DNA of 64,000 nucleotides, from the NCBI GenBank assembly GCA_965243335.1, contig OZ251545.1, positions 3,348,001-3,412,000 on the forward strand, in the 5' to 3' direction. This stretch comes from JAJDXW01 sp965243335 (lineage in GTDB: Bacteria > Pseudomonadota > Gammaproteobacteria > HK1). Below, piece after piece: positions 9,969-17,581 of the stretch (position 1 is its first letter; each line of letters opens with the position of its first letter). The position numbers and the translations under genes were made by a program. The notes under the pieces are model-generated. The model searched no databases, was not told the DNA's origin, and was given only the letters and a program-made list of their open reading frames with translations.

Positions 9969-12836
9969 ATGAGGACGACGGCGATGGATGGCGGAGCCCG
10001 GCCGTCGCGGCCGGGGGGCGGGGACCTCGTGACGGACGTCGACCGGGCGCAGGCGCGGTTCGAGCCGGGCGACGCGGTGCGGTTCGCGGCGAGGGGCGGG
10101 CCGGGGAAGACGGGCACGATCGAGAAGCTCAACCCGAAGCGGGCCAAGGTGCGGTGCGAGGACGGGACGTGGAGCGTGCCCTACCGCCTTCTCGAGCGCG
10201 TGGACGGGAGCTGCGCGGACGGGAGGGAAGAGCGCCTGCACGAGGTCGCCCGGCAGGCGCGAGCGCTGATGGACGAGCACGGGCTCGAAGCCTGGACCTT
10301 CCGCTTCAGCGCCGCGGAGAGCCGGCTCGGCGAGTGCCGGGAGCGGGAGAAGGTCATCCGGCTCAGCCGGCGCCACGCGGTGAACGGCGACCCGCGGGAG
10401 GTGAGGGATACGATCCTCCACGAGATCGCCCATGCGCTGGCGGGCGCCGCGGCCCGGCACGGCCCCGCGTGGAAGGCGGTCGCGAAGCGGCTCGGGGCGA
10501 CGCCGAAGGCGCGTGCGGAGGAGAGCGAGGAATCCCGGGCCAACCGGCAGGCGGCGAAGGCGAAGTTCCGGGCCGGCATGGAGGTGCGCTTCCGGGCGAG
10601 GGGCGGGCGGGTTCGCACCGGCGCCATCGTCAGGATGAACCCCAGGCGGGCGCGGGTGGACTGCGGCGGCGCGGTCTACCTCGTCCCCTATCCGGCGCTC
10701 GAACCCGTGGGGCCGCCGGATTCGGCGGGGGCGGCTCGCGCGCCCGAGGCGGGCCGCTCCGGCCATCGCGGGCGCCACGGAGGCCCCGGGCGCGGCGGAC
10801 GCCCGCAAGCCGGATACTCTCATCCGCCCGGCGCCGGGGCGGACCTCCCTTCCGGCGAGGAGCGCCCGCATGGGGACCAGCGGCCGGGGTCCGCTGCCAT
10901 CGCCAGCCACGCGGGCCGCGCGGGCCGGTCGGGGGAGCCGGCCGCCGCCGCGGCTTCGGGCGCGAAGGTCCGTCCTCGTGCCGGGCGGGCCGTCCCCATC
11001 CCGAAGAAGCTGCGGGACCAGCTCGCCCTCTGCGCCTCCTCTCCCGAACGCATCCTCTTCCTGGACGTCGAGACCACCGGCCTCAGCCATTTCTACGACG
11101 AGATCACCCTCGTGGGCTGGACCTTCGGCGGCGCGGCGAAGACCCTCGTCAAGGGGCAGGACCCGGCGCCTCTGCTCGAAGACGCCGCGCGCGCGAAGGC
11201 GCTGATCACCTTCAACGGGATCCGGTTCGACACGAAGTTCGTCGCGAAGGAGTTTCCCGCCCTCACCCTCCCGGAAGCGCACGTCGATCTGATGTACCTG
11301 TGCCGCCGCCTCGGCCTCAAGGGCGGCCAGAAGGCGATCGAGAAGGAGCTGAACGTCCATGTGCGCGACGGTCTCGCGGACGTGGACGGGGCGGCCGCCG
11401 TCCTGCTCTGGCATCGGTACCTGCGGGGGGACGCCGCCGCATTGCGGAAGCTGGTCTACTACAACCGGGCGGACATCGCGGCCATGGGGGCCATCCTGGA
11501 CCTGGTCGTCCCCTGCCTCGCCCTTCACCCGGACCTGTTTCTGCACGACCCGCGGTTCCGGGACTGGTCCGCCCCGGATGGATGGCGGGACCTGTCTCCC
11601 GTGCTGTCCGCGGTCGCGAGACCGACCGGCGGCGGGCCGCCCCCCCGGTTCGAGGGGCTGTTCGCGGCGACTCCGGCGGCGGAGGCGCGGGTCGTCGGGA
11701 TCGACCTCACCGGCTCCGAAGCGCGGGGCAGCGGCTGGTGCCTGCTGGACGGCTCGAAGGCGGAAGTCGCGGTCCTGCACACGGACGAGGACATTCTCGA
11801 CCGGACCATGCGGGCCGGCCCGGCCCTCGTATCGATCGACTCGCCGCTCTGCCTCCCGCGGGGCCGCGTTTCCGTGGACGACTCCGACCCCGGAAGACAC
11901 GAATTCGGGATCATGCGGGAGAGCGAGCGCGTGCTGAAGAGGCGGGGGGTCAACGTCTACCCATGCCTGATCCGGAGCATGCAGAAGCTGACCGCGCGCG
12001 GCATTCGCCTTGCGGAGACGTTGCGCGGCCAGGGCGTCCCGGTCATCGAGAGCTATCCGGGGGCCGCGCAGGACATCATGCGCATCCCGCGCAAGGGCGC
12101 GGGCCCCGCATGGTTGAAGCGGGGGCTCACGGACTTCGGGGTGTCGGGGGCCTACGAGACCGGGGACGTGACCCACGACGAGCTCGACGCCATCACCGCG
12201 GCCCTCGTCGGCACGTTCCATCTGGCGGGGATGACCGAAGCGCTGGGGACGGACGAGGAGCCGCCGCTCATCATCCCGAGGCTCGGGCCGGGGCGGCCCG
12301 TGATCGCGGTCGGGGTCAGCGGCCCGATCGCGGCGGGGAAGACCACCCTCGCCCGCGCCCTGGAGCGAAGGGGGTTCGCCTATACGCGGTTCAGCCTGGT
12401 CCTGGATGATCTGCTGGTGGAGCGAGGGCTTCCCCGGGACCGGCTCCACCGCCAGGAGATCGGCAACGAGATCAACGCATCCGGGCGCCAGCGCTGGCTG
12501 AGCGCCCGAACCGTCGCAAGGGTCGCGGACGCCGACCAGATCGTCATCGACGGGCTGCGGTTCCCGGACGATCACGCCTTCCTGGTGGAGCGTTTCGGCG
12601 CGAGCTTCCGGCACGTCTTCATCGACGCCGGCGCGGACCTCCGCCGCGCCCGGTACGAGGGCGGGGACGGTGGTGCGGGCGGGGACACGGCCTTCGAGGA
12701 GGCGTCGGGCGCGCTGGTGGAACGCCGGGTGGACGAGCTGCGGTCCCTCGCCCACGAGGTCTTCGTCAATCAGAGCGACCTGCCGGCGGTCGAGCGCCGG
12801 GCGGACCAGCTCGCGGCCCGCGTCGGAACGAGGTAG
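9969..12836 (+). CDS. Multidomain fusion: KOW-like, SprT-like protease, KOW-like, RNase H-like exonuclease, DUF429, P-loop kinase
   Basis: 955 residues from the ATG at 9969 (alternatives ATG 9984, GTG 10029). Visible modules: a ~47-residue beta repeat (FEPGDAVRF...LLERV, residues 31-78) that recurs at 200-247 (FRAGMEVRF...ALEPV) and resembles a KOW/translation-SH3 unit; a SprT/WSS1-like zinc protease between them with HEIAHA at 151-156 and HGPAWK at 164-169; a low-complexity linker 250-340; a YprB-type RNase H-like domain with LDVETTGL (365-372), ITFNGIRFDT (413-422) and YNRADIAAM (498-506); a DUF429 predicted nuclease with GIDLTGSE (577-584), SIDSPLCLP (622-630) and HDELDAI (736-742); and a P-loop domain GPIAAGKTT (785-793) like dNMP or dephospho-CoA kinases. 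All catalytic motifs appear intact. The PurZ-like gene starts 5 nt downstream. The combination is new to me; function is unknown. Confidence 0.85.
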   Translation: MRTTAMDGGARPSRPGGGDLVTDVDRAQARFEPGDAVRFAARGGPGKTGTIEKLNPKRAKVRCEDGTWSVPYRLLERVDGSCADGREERLHEVARQARALMDEHGLEAWTFRFSAAESRLGECREREKVIRLSRRHAVNGDPREVRDTILHEIAHALAGAAARHGPAWKAVAKRLGATPKARAEESEESRANRQAAKAKFRAGMEVRFRARGGRVRTGAIVRMNPRRARVDCGGAVYLVPYPALEPVGPPDSAGAARAPEAGRSGHRGRHGGPGRGGRPQAGYSHPPGAGADLPSGEERPHGDQRPGSAAIASHAGRAGRSGEPAAAAASGAKVRPRAGRAVPIPKKLRDQLALCASSPERILFLDVETTGLSHFYDEITLVGWTFGGAAKTLVKGQDPAPLLEDAARAKALITFNGIRFDTKFVAKEFPALTLPEAHVDLMYLCRRLGLKGGQKAIEKELNVHVRDGLADVDGAAAVLLWHRYLRGDAAALRKLVYYNRADIAAMGAILDLVVPCLALHPDLFLHDPRFRDWSAPDGWRDLSPVLSAVARPTGGGPPPRFEGLFAATPAAEARVVGIDLTGSEARGSGWCLLDGSKAEVAVLHTDEDILDRTMRAGPALVSIDSPLCLPRGRVSVDDSDPGRHEFGIMRESERVLKRRGVNVYPCLIRSMQKLTARGIRLAETLRGQGVPVIESYPGAAQDIMRIPRKGAGPAWLKRGLTDFGVSGAYETGDVTHDELDAITAALVGTFHLAGMTEALGTDEEPPLIIPRLGPGRPVIAVGVSGPIAAGKTTLARALERRGFAYTRFSLVLDDLLVERGLPRDRLHRQEIGNEINASGRQRWLSARTVARVADADQIVIDGLRFPDDHAFLVERFGASFRHVFIDAGADLRRARYEGGDGGAGGDTAFEEASGALVERRVDELRSLAHEVFVNQSDLPAVERRADQLAARVGTR

Positions 12837-12841
12837 CAGCC

Positions 12842-13558
12842 GTGCCGGTCTCCGTCGTGGTCGGTGGGCAGTTCGGCTCCGAGGGCAAGGGGAAGGTCGC
12901 CCTGGAGATCGCGAGACGATCACGCGAACCAGTCATGGCGGTCCGGGTCGGCGGACCGAACTCGGGCCATACCGCTTACGACCGGGTGGGAAGGAAATAC
13001 GTCCTGCGGCAGCTCCCCGCGGCCTGCATCGACCGGGACGTCGATGTGGTCCTGCCGGCCGGCTCCTACATCGACGTCGAGGTGTTGAAGTCCGAGATCG
13101 CGCGGCTCGATTTTCCGAGGGGCCGGATCCGGATCAGCGCCTTCGCCCGGATCGTCACCGAGCAGCACAAACAGTGGGAAGCAGCCTCCGGGCTGTCGGG
13201 CGCTATCGGCTCGACCGGCTCGGGGGTGGGGGCGGCGGTCATGGCGTCGGTTGCACGGGGCGCCGGCAACTTCGAGCTCGGGGGCTTTCAAGCGGCCGAT
13301 CATCCGGACCTGGAGCCCTTCCTCTGCGATGCCTCCGACCATCTCCGCGGCCGGCTCGATGCGGGATATCGGGTCATCGTGGAGGGCACCCAGGGCTTCG
13401 GGTTGTCCCTGCTGGAAGGAGGGTACTGGCCGAAGGCGACCTCTCGCTCGACCACCGCCCGCAGTGTCTCATGTAATCCACCGTGTGATTGTGAAATCAA
13501 GACCCTGAACAGATCCGCAAGTCTACCGATTACGCCACTCCGGCGTCGTTGCTCGTGA
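12842..13558 (+). CDS. PurZ-like adenylosuccinate synthetase, truncated at the 3' end
   Basis: Open frame of 238 codons from GTG at 12842, 5 nt after the fusion gene stop, so a two-gene operon. Residues 1-205 match the adenylosuccinate synthetase fold: VGGQFGSEGKGK (P-loop region), GGPNSGHTAY, QLPAACI, GSTGSGVGAA, VEGTQGFGLSL and GGYWPKATSRSTTA. In PurA the P-loop segment reads GxxWGDEGKGK with a catalytic Asp; here that Asp is Ser, the change described for phage PurZ, which makes the 2-aminoadenine precursor. After about position 13452 the frame enters tRNA-like lower-GC sequence and residues 206-238 have no family similarity. The C-terminal third of the enzyme is missing, so this copy is probably inactive. 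Confidence 0.7.
   Translation: MPVSVVVGGQFGSEGKGKVALEIARRSREPVMAVRVGGPNSGHTAYDRVGRKYVLRQLPAACIDRDVDVVLPAGSYIDVEVLKSEIARLDFPRGRIRISAFARIVTEQHKQWEAASGLSGAIGSTGSGVGAAVMASVARGAGNFELGGFQAADHPDLEPFLCDASDHLRGRLDAGYRVIVEGTQGFGLSLLEGGYWPKATSRSTTARSVSCNPPCDCEIKTLNRSASLPITPLRRRCS
13470..13544 (-). other. tRNA-like fragment (Leu-like 5' half)
   Basis: Read on the minus strand from 13544: GCCGGAGTGGCGTAATCGGT then AGAC, a good acceptor 5' strand, U8/G9 and D-arm of a class II (Leu-like) tRNA. Beyond the D-arm the anticodon stem does not pair and there is no GGTTCGA T-arm or matching 3' acceptor. Instead a TGATT/AATCA hairpin follows. I read this as a tRNA pseudogene or recombined fragment. It lies exactly where the PurZ-like frame loses family similarity. 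Confidence 0.4.
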
Positions 13559-13559
13559 A

Positions 13560-13632
13560 TGGCAGCAGCGGGAGGACTCGAACCTCCATCTGCGGATTCA
13601 GAGTCCGCAGCGTCCGGTTACGGTATGTCGCT
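13560..13632 (-). tRNA. tRNA-Gln(CTG)-like gene with encoded CCA, possibly degenerate
   Basis: On the minus strand a perfect anticodon arm is present (GCGGA-CTCTGAA-TCCGC; anticodon CUG), a perfect T-arm (GGAGG-TTCGAGT-CCTCC) and a 3' end CGCTGCT-G-CCA. The D-arm is poor (CCGT...ACGC, one mismatch, short loop). The 5' strand AGCGACA pairs with CGCTGCT at only 5 of 7 positions including one G-U. It may be a non-canonical or decaying element-borne tRNA. It lies 16 nt from the Leu-like fragment, suggesting remains of a tRNA array. The surrounding GC drops to about 55%. Confidence 0.5.
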
Positions 13633-13666
13633 CTCGTTGTTCCAATCTATCGCTATCTCGCTTCTT

Positions 13667-14503
13667 TTATGGGTTCATCGGGAGCAAATCATGCGGTGTG
13701 ACCACGCCGGCCAGTCTGCGCGTCGGGTCCATTCCTGGTGTTTCGACCGTCACAAATGCAATGCCGTTCGTCTTCCAGACTTTCTGTTCGATGAGTTCGT
13801 TGATCGGCATGTCCATGCTAACTTCCATCGCTTCAATGCAGACGTTCAACGGCACCTCTGGCTTTGGTAGTTCTTCTCCCGGTCTCCTGAGCCCGGGACA
13901 GGTGATGACGTTACGTAGATGTTCCTTTGCCTTACCTCTGTTTGCAAGGTATCCGACGATGTCGGTGTCGCGAAGGAGCCTATACTCTCCACCTTGCGGA
14001 GGCAGGCCGTTGATGGCGTCCTCGTGGTCGAAACGAACCCATATAGGCAGTGCGGTGAAGTTTCCTTCGATCATTGTGCCACGCACTTTCGCAACCGTCC
14101 ACCACCCGTGTGCCTCTACGACGTCCTGGTTCATCCACGCTTTGACGGTGTTTGCCTTGTCCGGGGGTGGGACTTTCATGAGTTCGGCCTCCAGTGTAGT
14201 GGCTATCTTGATGGCTGCGTTTCCGCTCATTCGTGCGATGGCTCCTTCGTGGGCTGCCAAGTTCCGGGTCTGGCGGATCCGCTCCAGGACTGCCTGCGCG
14301 TCTTCATCCAGCCGGAAGTCCTTGACGAGTTTTTCCTTGGCCCCACCAAAGCCATGCTTTGGTTGTGCTCCCATCGTTGCTCCCAACGACTCGAGTACGA
14401 GTGCTACTGCACCGAAGTTCTCGGGATGTCTCTGTACCTCTGTGCGTGCTTTCCGTAGCTCTCTCGCATAGTACAAGCACGCGTCCAGGTCTGGTATTGC
14501 CAT
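13667..14503 (-). CDS. HEPN-like domain fused to two CBS domains
   Basis: 278 residues from ATG 14503 with a GGAGGAG ribosome site; the frame is open further upstream but without a better start. Residues 1-110 are helical and contain IRQTRNLAAHEG, giving an R-x4-H motif (R80, H85) like HEPN ribonucleases. Residues about 128-188 (MIEGNFTALPIWV...YRLLRDTDIVGYL) and 218-275 (VSMDMPINELIEQ...RLAGVVTPHDLL) look like two CBS units, a Bateman module that usually binds adenosine nucleotides. A nucleotide-controlled RNase is a reasonable guess. GC content (about 55%) is far below its neighbours, indicating transfer. The start of the DUF433 gene is 439 nt upstream on the same strand, its stop 95 nt upstream. 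The domain calls are mine from motif reading. Confidence 0.6.
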   Translation of the reverse strand: MAIPDLDACLYYARELRKARTEVQRHPENFGAVALVLESLGATMGAQPKHGFGGAKEKLVKDFRLDEDAQAVLERIRQTRNLAAHEGAIARMSGNAAIKIATTLEAELMKVPPPDKANTVKAWMNQDVVEAHGWWTVAKVRGTMIEGNFTALPIWVRFDHEDAINGLPPQGGEYRLLRDTDIVGYLANRGKAKEHLRNVITCPGLRRPGEELPKPEVPLNVCIEAMEVSMDMPINELIEQKVWKTNGIAFVTVETPGMDPTRRLAGVVTPHDLLPMNP

Positions 14504-14597
14504 CTGCCGCTCCTCCACCTGCGTCTTCGTCCAAGTACGCGAGGGTTTTGCTTGCCGGCTCGCTGCGTGTCTATCGGACGACCATCCGTCCCGGTCT

Positions 14598-14942
14598 TCA
14601 CCAGCCCTGCCGCCGCGAGGCTTCATTCTCGGTGATTTGCTGATCAATTTCCGCACCGTGGGCGTCGTAATAGGCCCAAGCGTTGCTCAGGTCTTCGGCC
14701 CGCAAGGAAGAATAGGCGCGCAGAATCTCCGATTCGCTGCTCCCGAGCTTGCGCGCCTGCACCAGCACCCACACCGGAATCCGCGTCCGCAACGGACATG
14801 GCTCCCCGCCGGACACCCCGGCGGCGCGCTCGATGCCGGGAAACGAAGGGCTCACGAGACCCGCAAGCCACCTCAGAGCCTGAGCCTTCTCGATCGGAGA
14901 CAGCTCCGTAATCAGCTCGCGCACGGTCTCCAGTCTCGTCAT
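14598..14942 (-). CDS. DUF433 domain-containing protein (VapB-like antitoxin family)
   Basis: 114 residues from ATG 14942. The N-terminal half starts MTRLETVRELITELSPIEKAQ and the C-terminal half carries the DUF433 signature TRIPVWVLVQARKLGSSESEILRAYSSL...LSNAWAYYDAH, ending EIDQQITENEAS. DUF433 proteins are winged-helix antitoxins normally followed by a DUF5615 PIN-like toxin. No such toxin lies downstream; the next gene on the strand is the HEPN-CBS protein 95 nt away. Either the toxin has been lost or the HEPN protein is an unusual partner. The N-terminal extension of about 50 residues is common in this subgroup. Confidence 0.75.
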   Translation of the reverse strand: MTRLETVRELITELSPIEKAQALRWLAGLVSPSFPGIERAAGVSGGEPCPLRTRIPVWVLVQARKLGSSESEILRAYSSLRAEDLSNAWAYYDAHGAEIDQQITENEASRRQGW

Positions 14943-15330
14943 GGGAACGGCCTCGCGGTGAGGGCAACTTCGTGTCAATGGTCCTATCGTAGCAGAAGGA
15001 GTTCCAGACGCCGGCTCGTCGAAGGTCGGCATGGAGAGGGCCGTCGCCAGCGTCCCGCCTGTCCCGCGTGAGGGCCGACCCGCCGCGGGGTCGAGCACCG
15101 CCATCGCATCCGCCCGTCCGCGGGCCGACCCGGCGGAGCCAGTCTCTTGCGGACCGACGATCCGAGCCGGGAGCTGTGCGTAGCCGGGCTTCGACCAAGC
15201 GCCTGGGGTGGTTGTCGAGGGGGTGATGGCCGCCCGGACCGCCTCCGTGGCCGGCTCGACGCGGGCCTGAGCCCTTGATCGCGCCCATCGCTGAAGCGGC
15301 CCGTGCCCCGGCGTCCCGGGGAGGGATAGA
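14943..15330. other. Non-coding gap between DUF433 and the Sel1 gene
   Basis: 388 bases between divergent genes. The frame of DUF433 is open upstream to 15461 but the translation is low-complexity and antisense to Sel1, so it is not coding. Promoters for both directions must lie here but I cannot point to a convincing -35/-10 pair. Confidence 0.4.
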
Positions 15331-16014
15331 ATGAACCTCGATCCTCTGGAACCCTGGTCCCGCCTGAACATGCCCCTCGACCTCCCTGGAACGCGAAGAA
15401 CCTCGGTGGCGGCCCTCCGTTGGATCGCAGCCGCCTTGCTGCTCCTCGCCACGACATCCATAACGGACGCGGACTTCGATGCGGGGGTGCGTGCTTACAA
15501 TCGAGGAGACTACGCAAGCGCGTTTCGAGAGTTCCGAGCGCTCGCCGAGCAGGGGGACGCCAAAGCCCAGAACAACTTGGGGTTCATGTACGCCAACGGC
15601 AAAGGTGTGTCCGAGGACGACCGGCTGGCGATCTTCTGGTATCACAAGGCCGCCGAGCAGGGGAACGCCGGCTCCCAGTTCAACTTGGGAGTCATGTACG
15701 ACGAAGGCAAAGGCGTGTCCGAGGACGACCGGCTGGCGGCGTTCTGGCATCGCAAGGCCGCCGAGCAGGGGAACGCTGGCTCCCAGTTCTACTTGGGGGT
15801 CATGTACAACAACGGTGAGGGCGTGCCCGAGGACGATGTTCGGGCTTACGCTTGGGTCGATCTCGCTGCCGCGCAGGGCGACGAAGACGCAGAACAATTC
15901 CGGGCCGAGCTTCGGGAAGGCATGACCCCTGCCCAGATCGCCGAGGGTCAGGCGCTCAGCCGTCGTCTCGCGGCGCAAATCGAGTCCGATTCGCGTGGGG
16001 CGGAGGCTCGGTAG
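15331..16014 (+). CDS. Sel1-repeat protein, N-terminal part of a broken Sel1-trypsin gene
   Basis: 227 residues from ATG 15331 (GGAGG 5-6 nt upstream). A hydrophobic segment at about residues 29-42 (ALRWIAAALLLLATTS) is a signal or anchor. Three Sel1/TPR-like units follow with the pattern AQNNLGFMYANGKGV, SQFNLGVMYDEGKGV and SQFYLGVMYNNGEGV, ending AYAWVDLAAAQGDEDAEQ, the usual last unit. The TAG at 16012-16014 interrupts a frame that continues directly into a trypsin-like domain. In related bacteria these two halves form one secreted Sel1-serine protease protein, so the stop is probably a disabling mutation. The Sel1 half alone may still fold. Confidence 0.7.
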   Translation: MNLDPLEPWSRLNMPLDLPGTRRTSVAALRWIAAALLLLATTSITDADFDAGVRAYNRGDYASAFREFRALAEQGDAKAQNNLGFMYANGKGVSEDDRLAIFWYHKAAEQGNAGSQFNLGVMYDEGKGVSEDDRLAAFWHRKAAEQGNAGSQFYLGVMYNNGEGVPEDDVRAYAWVDLAAAQGDEDAEQFRAELREGMTPAQIAEGQALSRRLAAQIESDSRGAEAR

Positions 16015-16654
16015 ACGGAGCCGATCGAACCCGAAAGCAGCGGCAGCGGGTTCGTGGTCGGCGGCAGCGGCGACGTCGTGACCAACCACCACGTGGTCGA
16101 CGGGTGCGCCAAGGTGACCGTCAGCCGGGCGGGTGAGTCGCACGACGTCCGGGTCCGGGCCGCCGACGCCGCCGCCGACTTGGCGCTGCTCCGGGCCTCC
16201 GGCCCGGTAGGCGACGCAGCCGCGTTCAGCCGGTCTCCCCGCGCCCGCCTCGGCGAGGCGGTGACGGTGGCGGGCCATCCCCTTCGCGGGCTCCTCTCCA
16301 GCCAGTTGAACGTGACGAGCGGCAACGTCAGCGCCCTCGCCGGCATCGGGGACGACGCGCAGCGGCTCCAGATCACCGCCCCGGTCCAGCCCGGCAACAG
16401 CGGCGGGCCGCTCCTCGACGCGGCCGGCAACGTGATCGGGGTGGTGGTGAGCAAGCTCGACGCGGTCCGCACCGCGGAGCTGACCGGGGACATCCCGCAG
16501 AACGTCAACTTCGCGATCAAGGGCGCCCTGGTGCGGGGCTTCCTCGACATCCACGGCGTCGCCTATGTTCGGCGTGCGTCGGATGTGAAGCTCGCTCCGG
16601 AACGGCTCGCGGAACGGGCGCGCGTTCACCGTCGCGGTGCACTGTTGGGGGTAG
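16015..16654 (+). pseudogene. Trypsin-like (S1C/HtrA-type) peptidase domain, in-frame remnant of the Sel1-trypsin gene
   Basis: Directly after the TAG at 16012, in the same frame, the translation reads a glutamyl endopeptidase/HtrA-like domain: SGSGFVVG, TNHHVVDGC (catalytic His), ADLALLR (Asp), QPGNSGGPLLDAAGNVIGVV (Ser) and NVNFAIKG. There is no start codon with a ribosome site of its own; GTG 16054 would remove the first strand. A second lesion lies near 16620: the frame drifts into Arg-rich sequence to 16752, while another frame gives the expected ending FTVAVHCWG then TAG at 16652. Two independent lesions argue for a pseudogene rather than stop-codon readthrough. Confidence 0.7.
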
Positions 16655-16843
16655 CCGCAGCCCTTCGCCTCTCTCGGCGCCGGATTCCGAGTCGCCGCTC
16701 GACGCCCGCCCGCCAGCGCGAAGCCCCTGCAACACATACGCCTCGGCCGTGATTCGGGGGAGCGGAAATGGCGGTGGCTGTGGTATCGTCGAGCAAGGTT
16801 CGGGCCTGCGCGCATCCGGCCCGCGGCAAGGAGGAGCCAGCCG

Positions 16844-17581
16844 ATGACTCAGCACGTTCTTTCCCCCGCCGCGGTTGAGTATCCGAGCGGGGACGGCCAG
16901 CCGATGGCGGAGAACGACTGGCAGCTTCACGCGATCATCGATTCGGTCAGCGCGCTCCAGCTCCACTACCGCGACCGCCCGGACGTCTACGTGTCCGGGG
17001 ACCTCTTCATCTACTACAAGGAGGGCGATCCGCGCGCCCGGGTGGCGCCGGACGTGTTCGTGGCGTTCGGCGTGCCGAAGCGAAAGCGCCTCATCTACAA
17101 GCTGTGGGAGGAGGGCGTGGTCCCCGCCTTCGTGATGGAGGTGGCGTCGGTTGGCGCCTGGCGCGAGGACGACCAGCGGAAGGTGAAGCTGTACGAACAG
17201 CTCGGGGTGCCGGAGTACTGGCAGTACGACCCGACGGGGGAGTACCTCGGGGTCCATCTGAAGGCGCATCGCCTGGTGGGGGGCGCGTACGCGCCGCAGC
17301 CGGTGGTGGAGTCGATCGACGGGACGCTGCTCCTTCGCAGCGAGTCGCTCGGTCTCGACTTCCGGGTGAAGGGCGAGGAGTTCCATTTCTCCGACCCGGC
17401 GACGGGAGAGCGCCTTCACGCCCTTGCCGAGGAGTACGACGCGCGCCGGGCCGCCGAATCGGAAGCCAGGGAGGCCAAATCCCGGGCCAGGGAGGCGGAA
17501 TCGAAGGCCAGGACCGCAGAGTCCCGGGCCGAGGCGGCCGAGGCCGCGCTCAGGGCGCTTCTCGACGAACGGGGCGGCTGA
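16844..17581 (+). CDS. Uma2 family (DUF820) restriction-endonuclease-fold protein
   Basis: 245 residues from ATG 16844 with AGGAGG upstream. The PD-(D/E)xK core is visible: RVAPDVFVAFG (Asp), VPAFVMEVASVGAWRED (Glu), then KVKLYEQLGVPEYWQYDP. The C-terminal 55 residues are a heptad-like coiled coil of AREAKSRAREAESKARTAES type, common in this family. Uma2 proteins are abundant in cyanobacteria and some gammaproteobacteria and probably spread horizontally; their biological role is unclear. A second family member lies at 50440-51522. No obvious operon partner. Confidence 0.85.
   Translation: MTQHVLSPAAVEYPSGDGQPMAENDWQLHAIIDSVSALQLHYRDRPDVYVSGDLFIYYKEGDPRARVAPDVFVAFGVPKRKRLIYKLWEEGVVPAFVMEVASVGAWREDDQRKVKLYEQLGVPEYWQYDPTGEYLGVHLKAHRLVGGAYAPQPVVESIDGTLLLRSESLGLDFRVKGEEFHFSDPATGERLHALAEEYDARRAAESEAREAKSRAREAESKARTAESRAEAAEAALRALLDERGG

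Noticed and set aside
9918..12923. Minus-strand open frame of 1001 codons across the fusion gene
   Set aside because: The plus strand encodes recognisable domains over the same region; the antisense product is compositionally biased.
13667..14656. Longer HEPN-CBS protein starting at 14656
   Set aside because: The extension overlaps the DUF433 coding region on the same strand in another frame and lacks a ribosome site; ATG 14503 has GGAGGAG.
16054..16752. Trypsin-like domain as an independent gene from GTG 16054
   Set aside because: No ribosome site, the start would lie inside the first strand of the fold, and the reading frame is continuous with the Sel1 part apart from the TAG.
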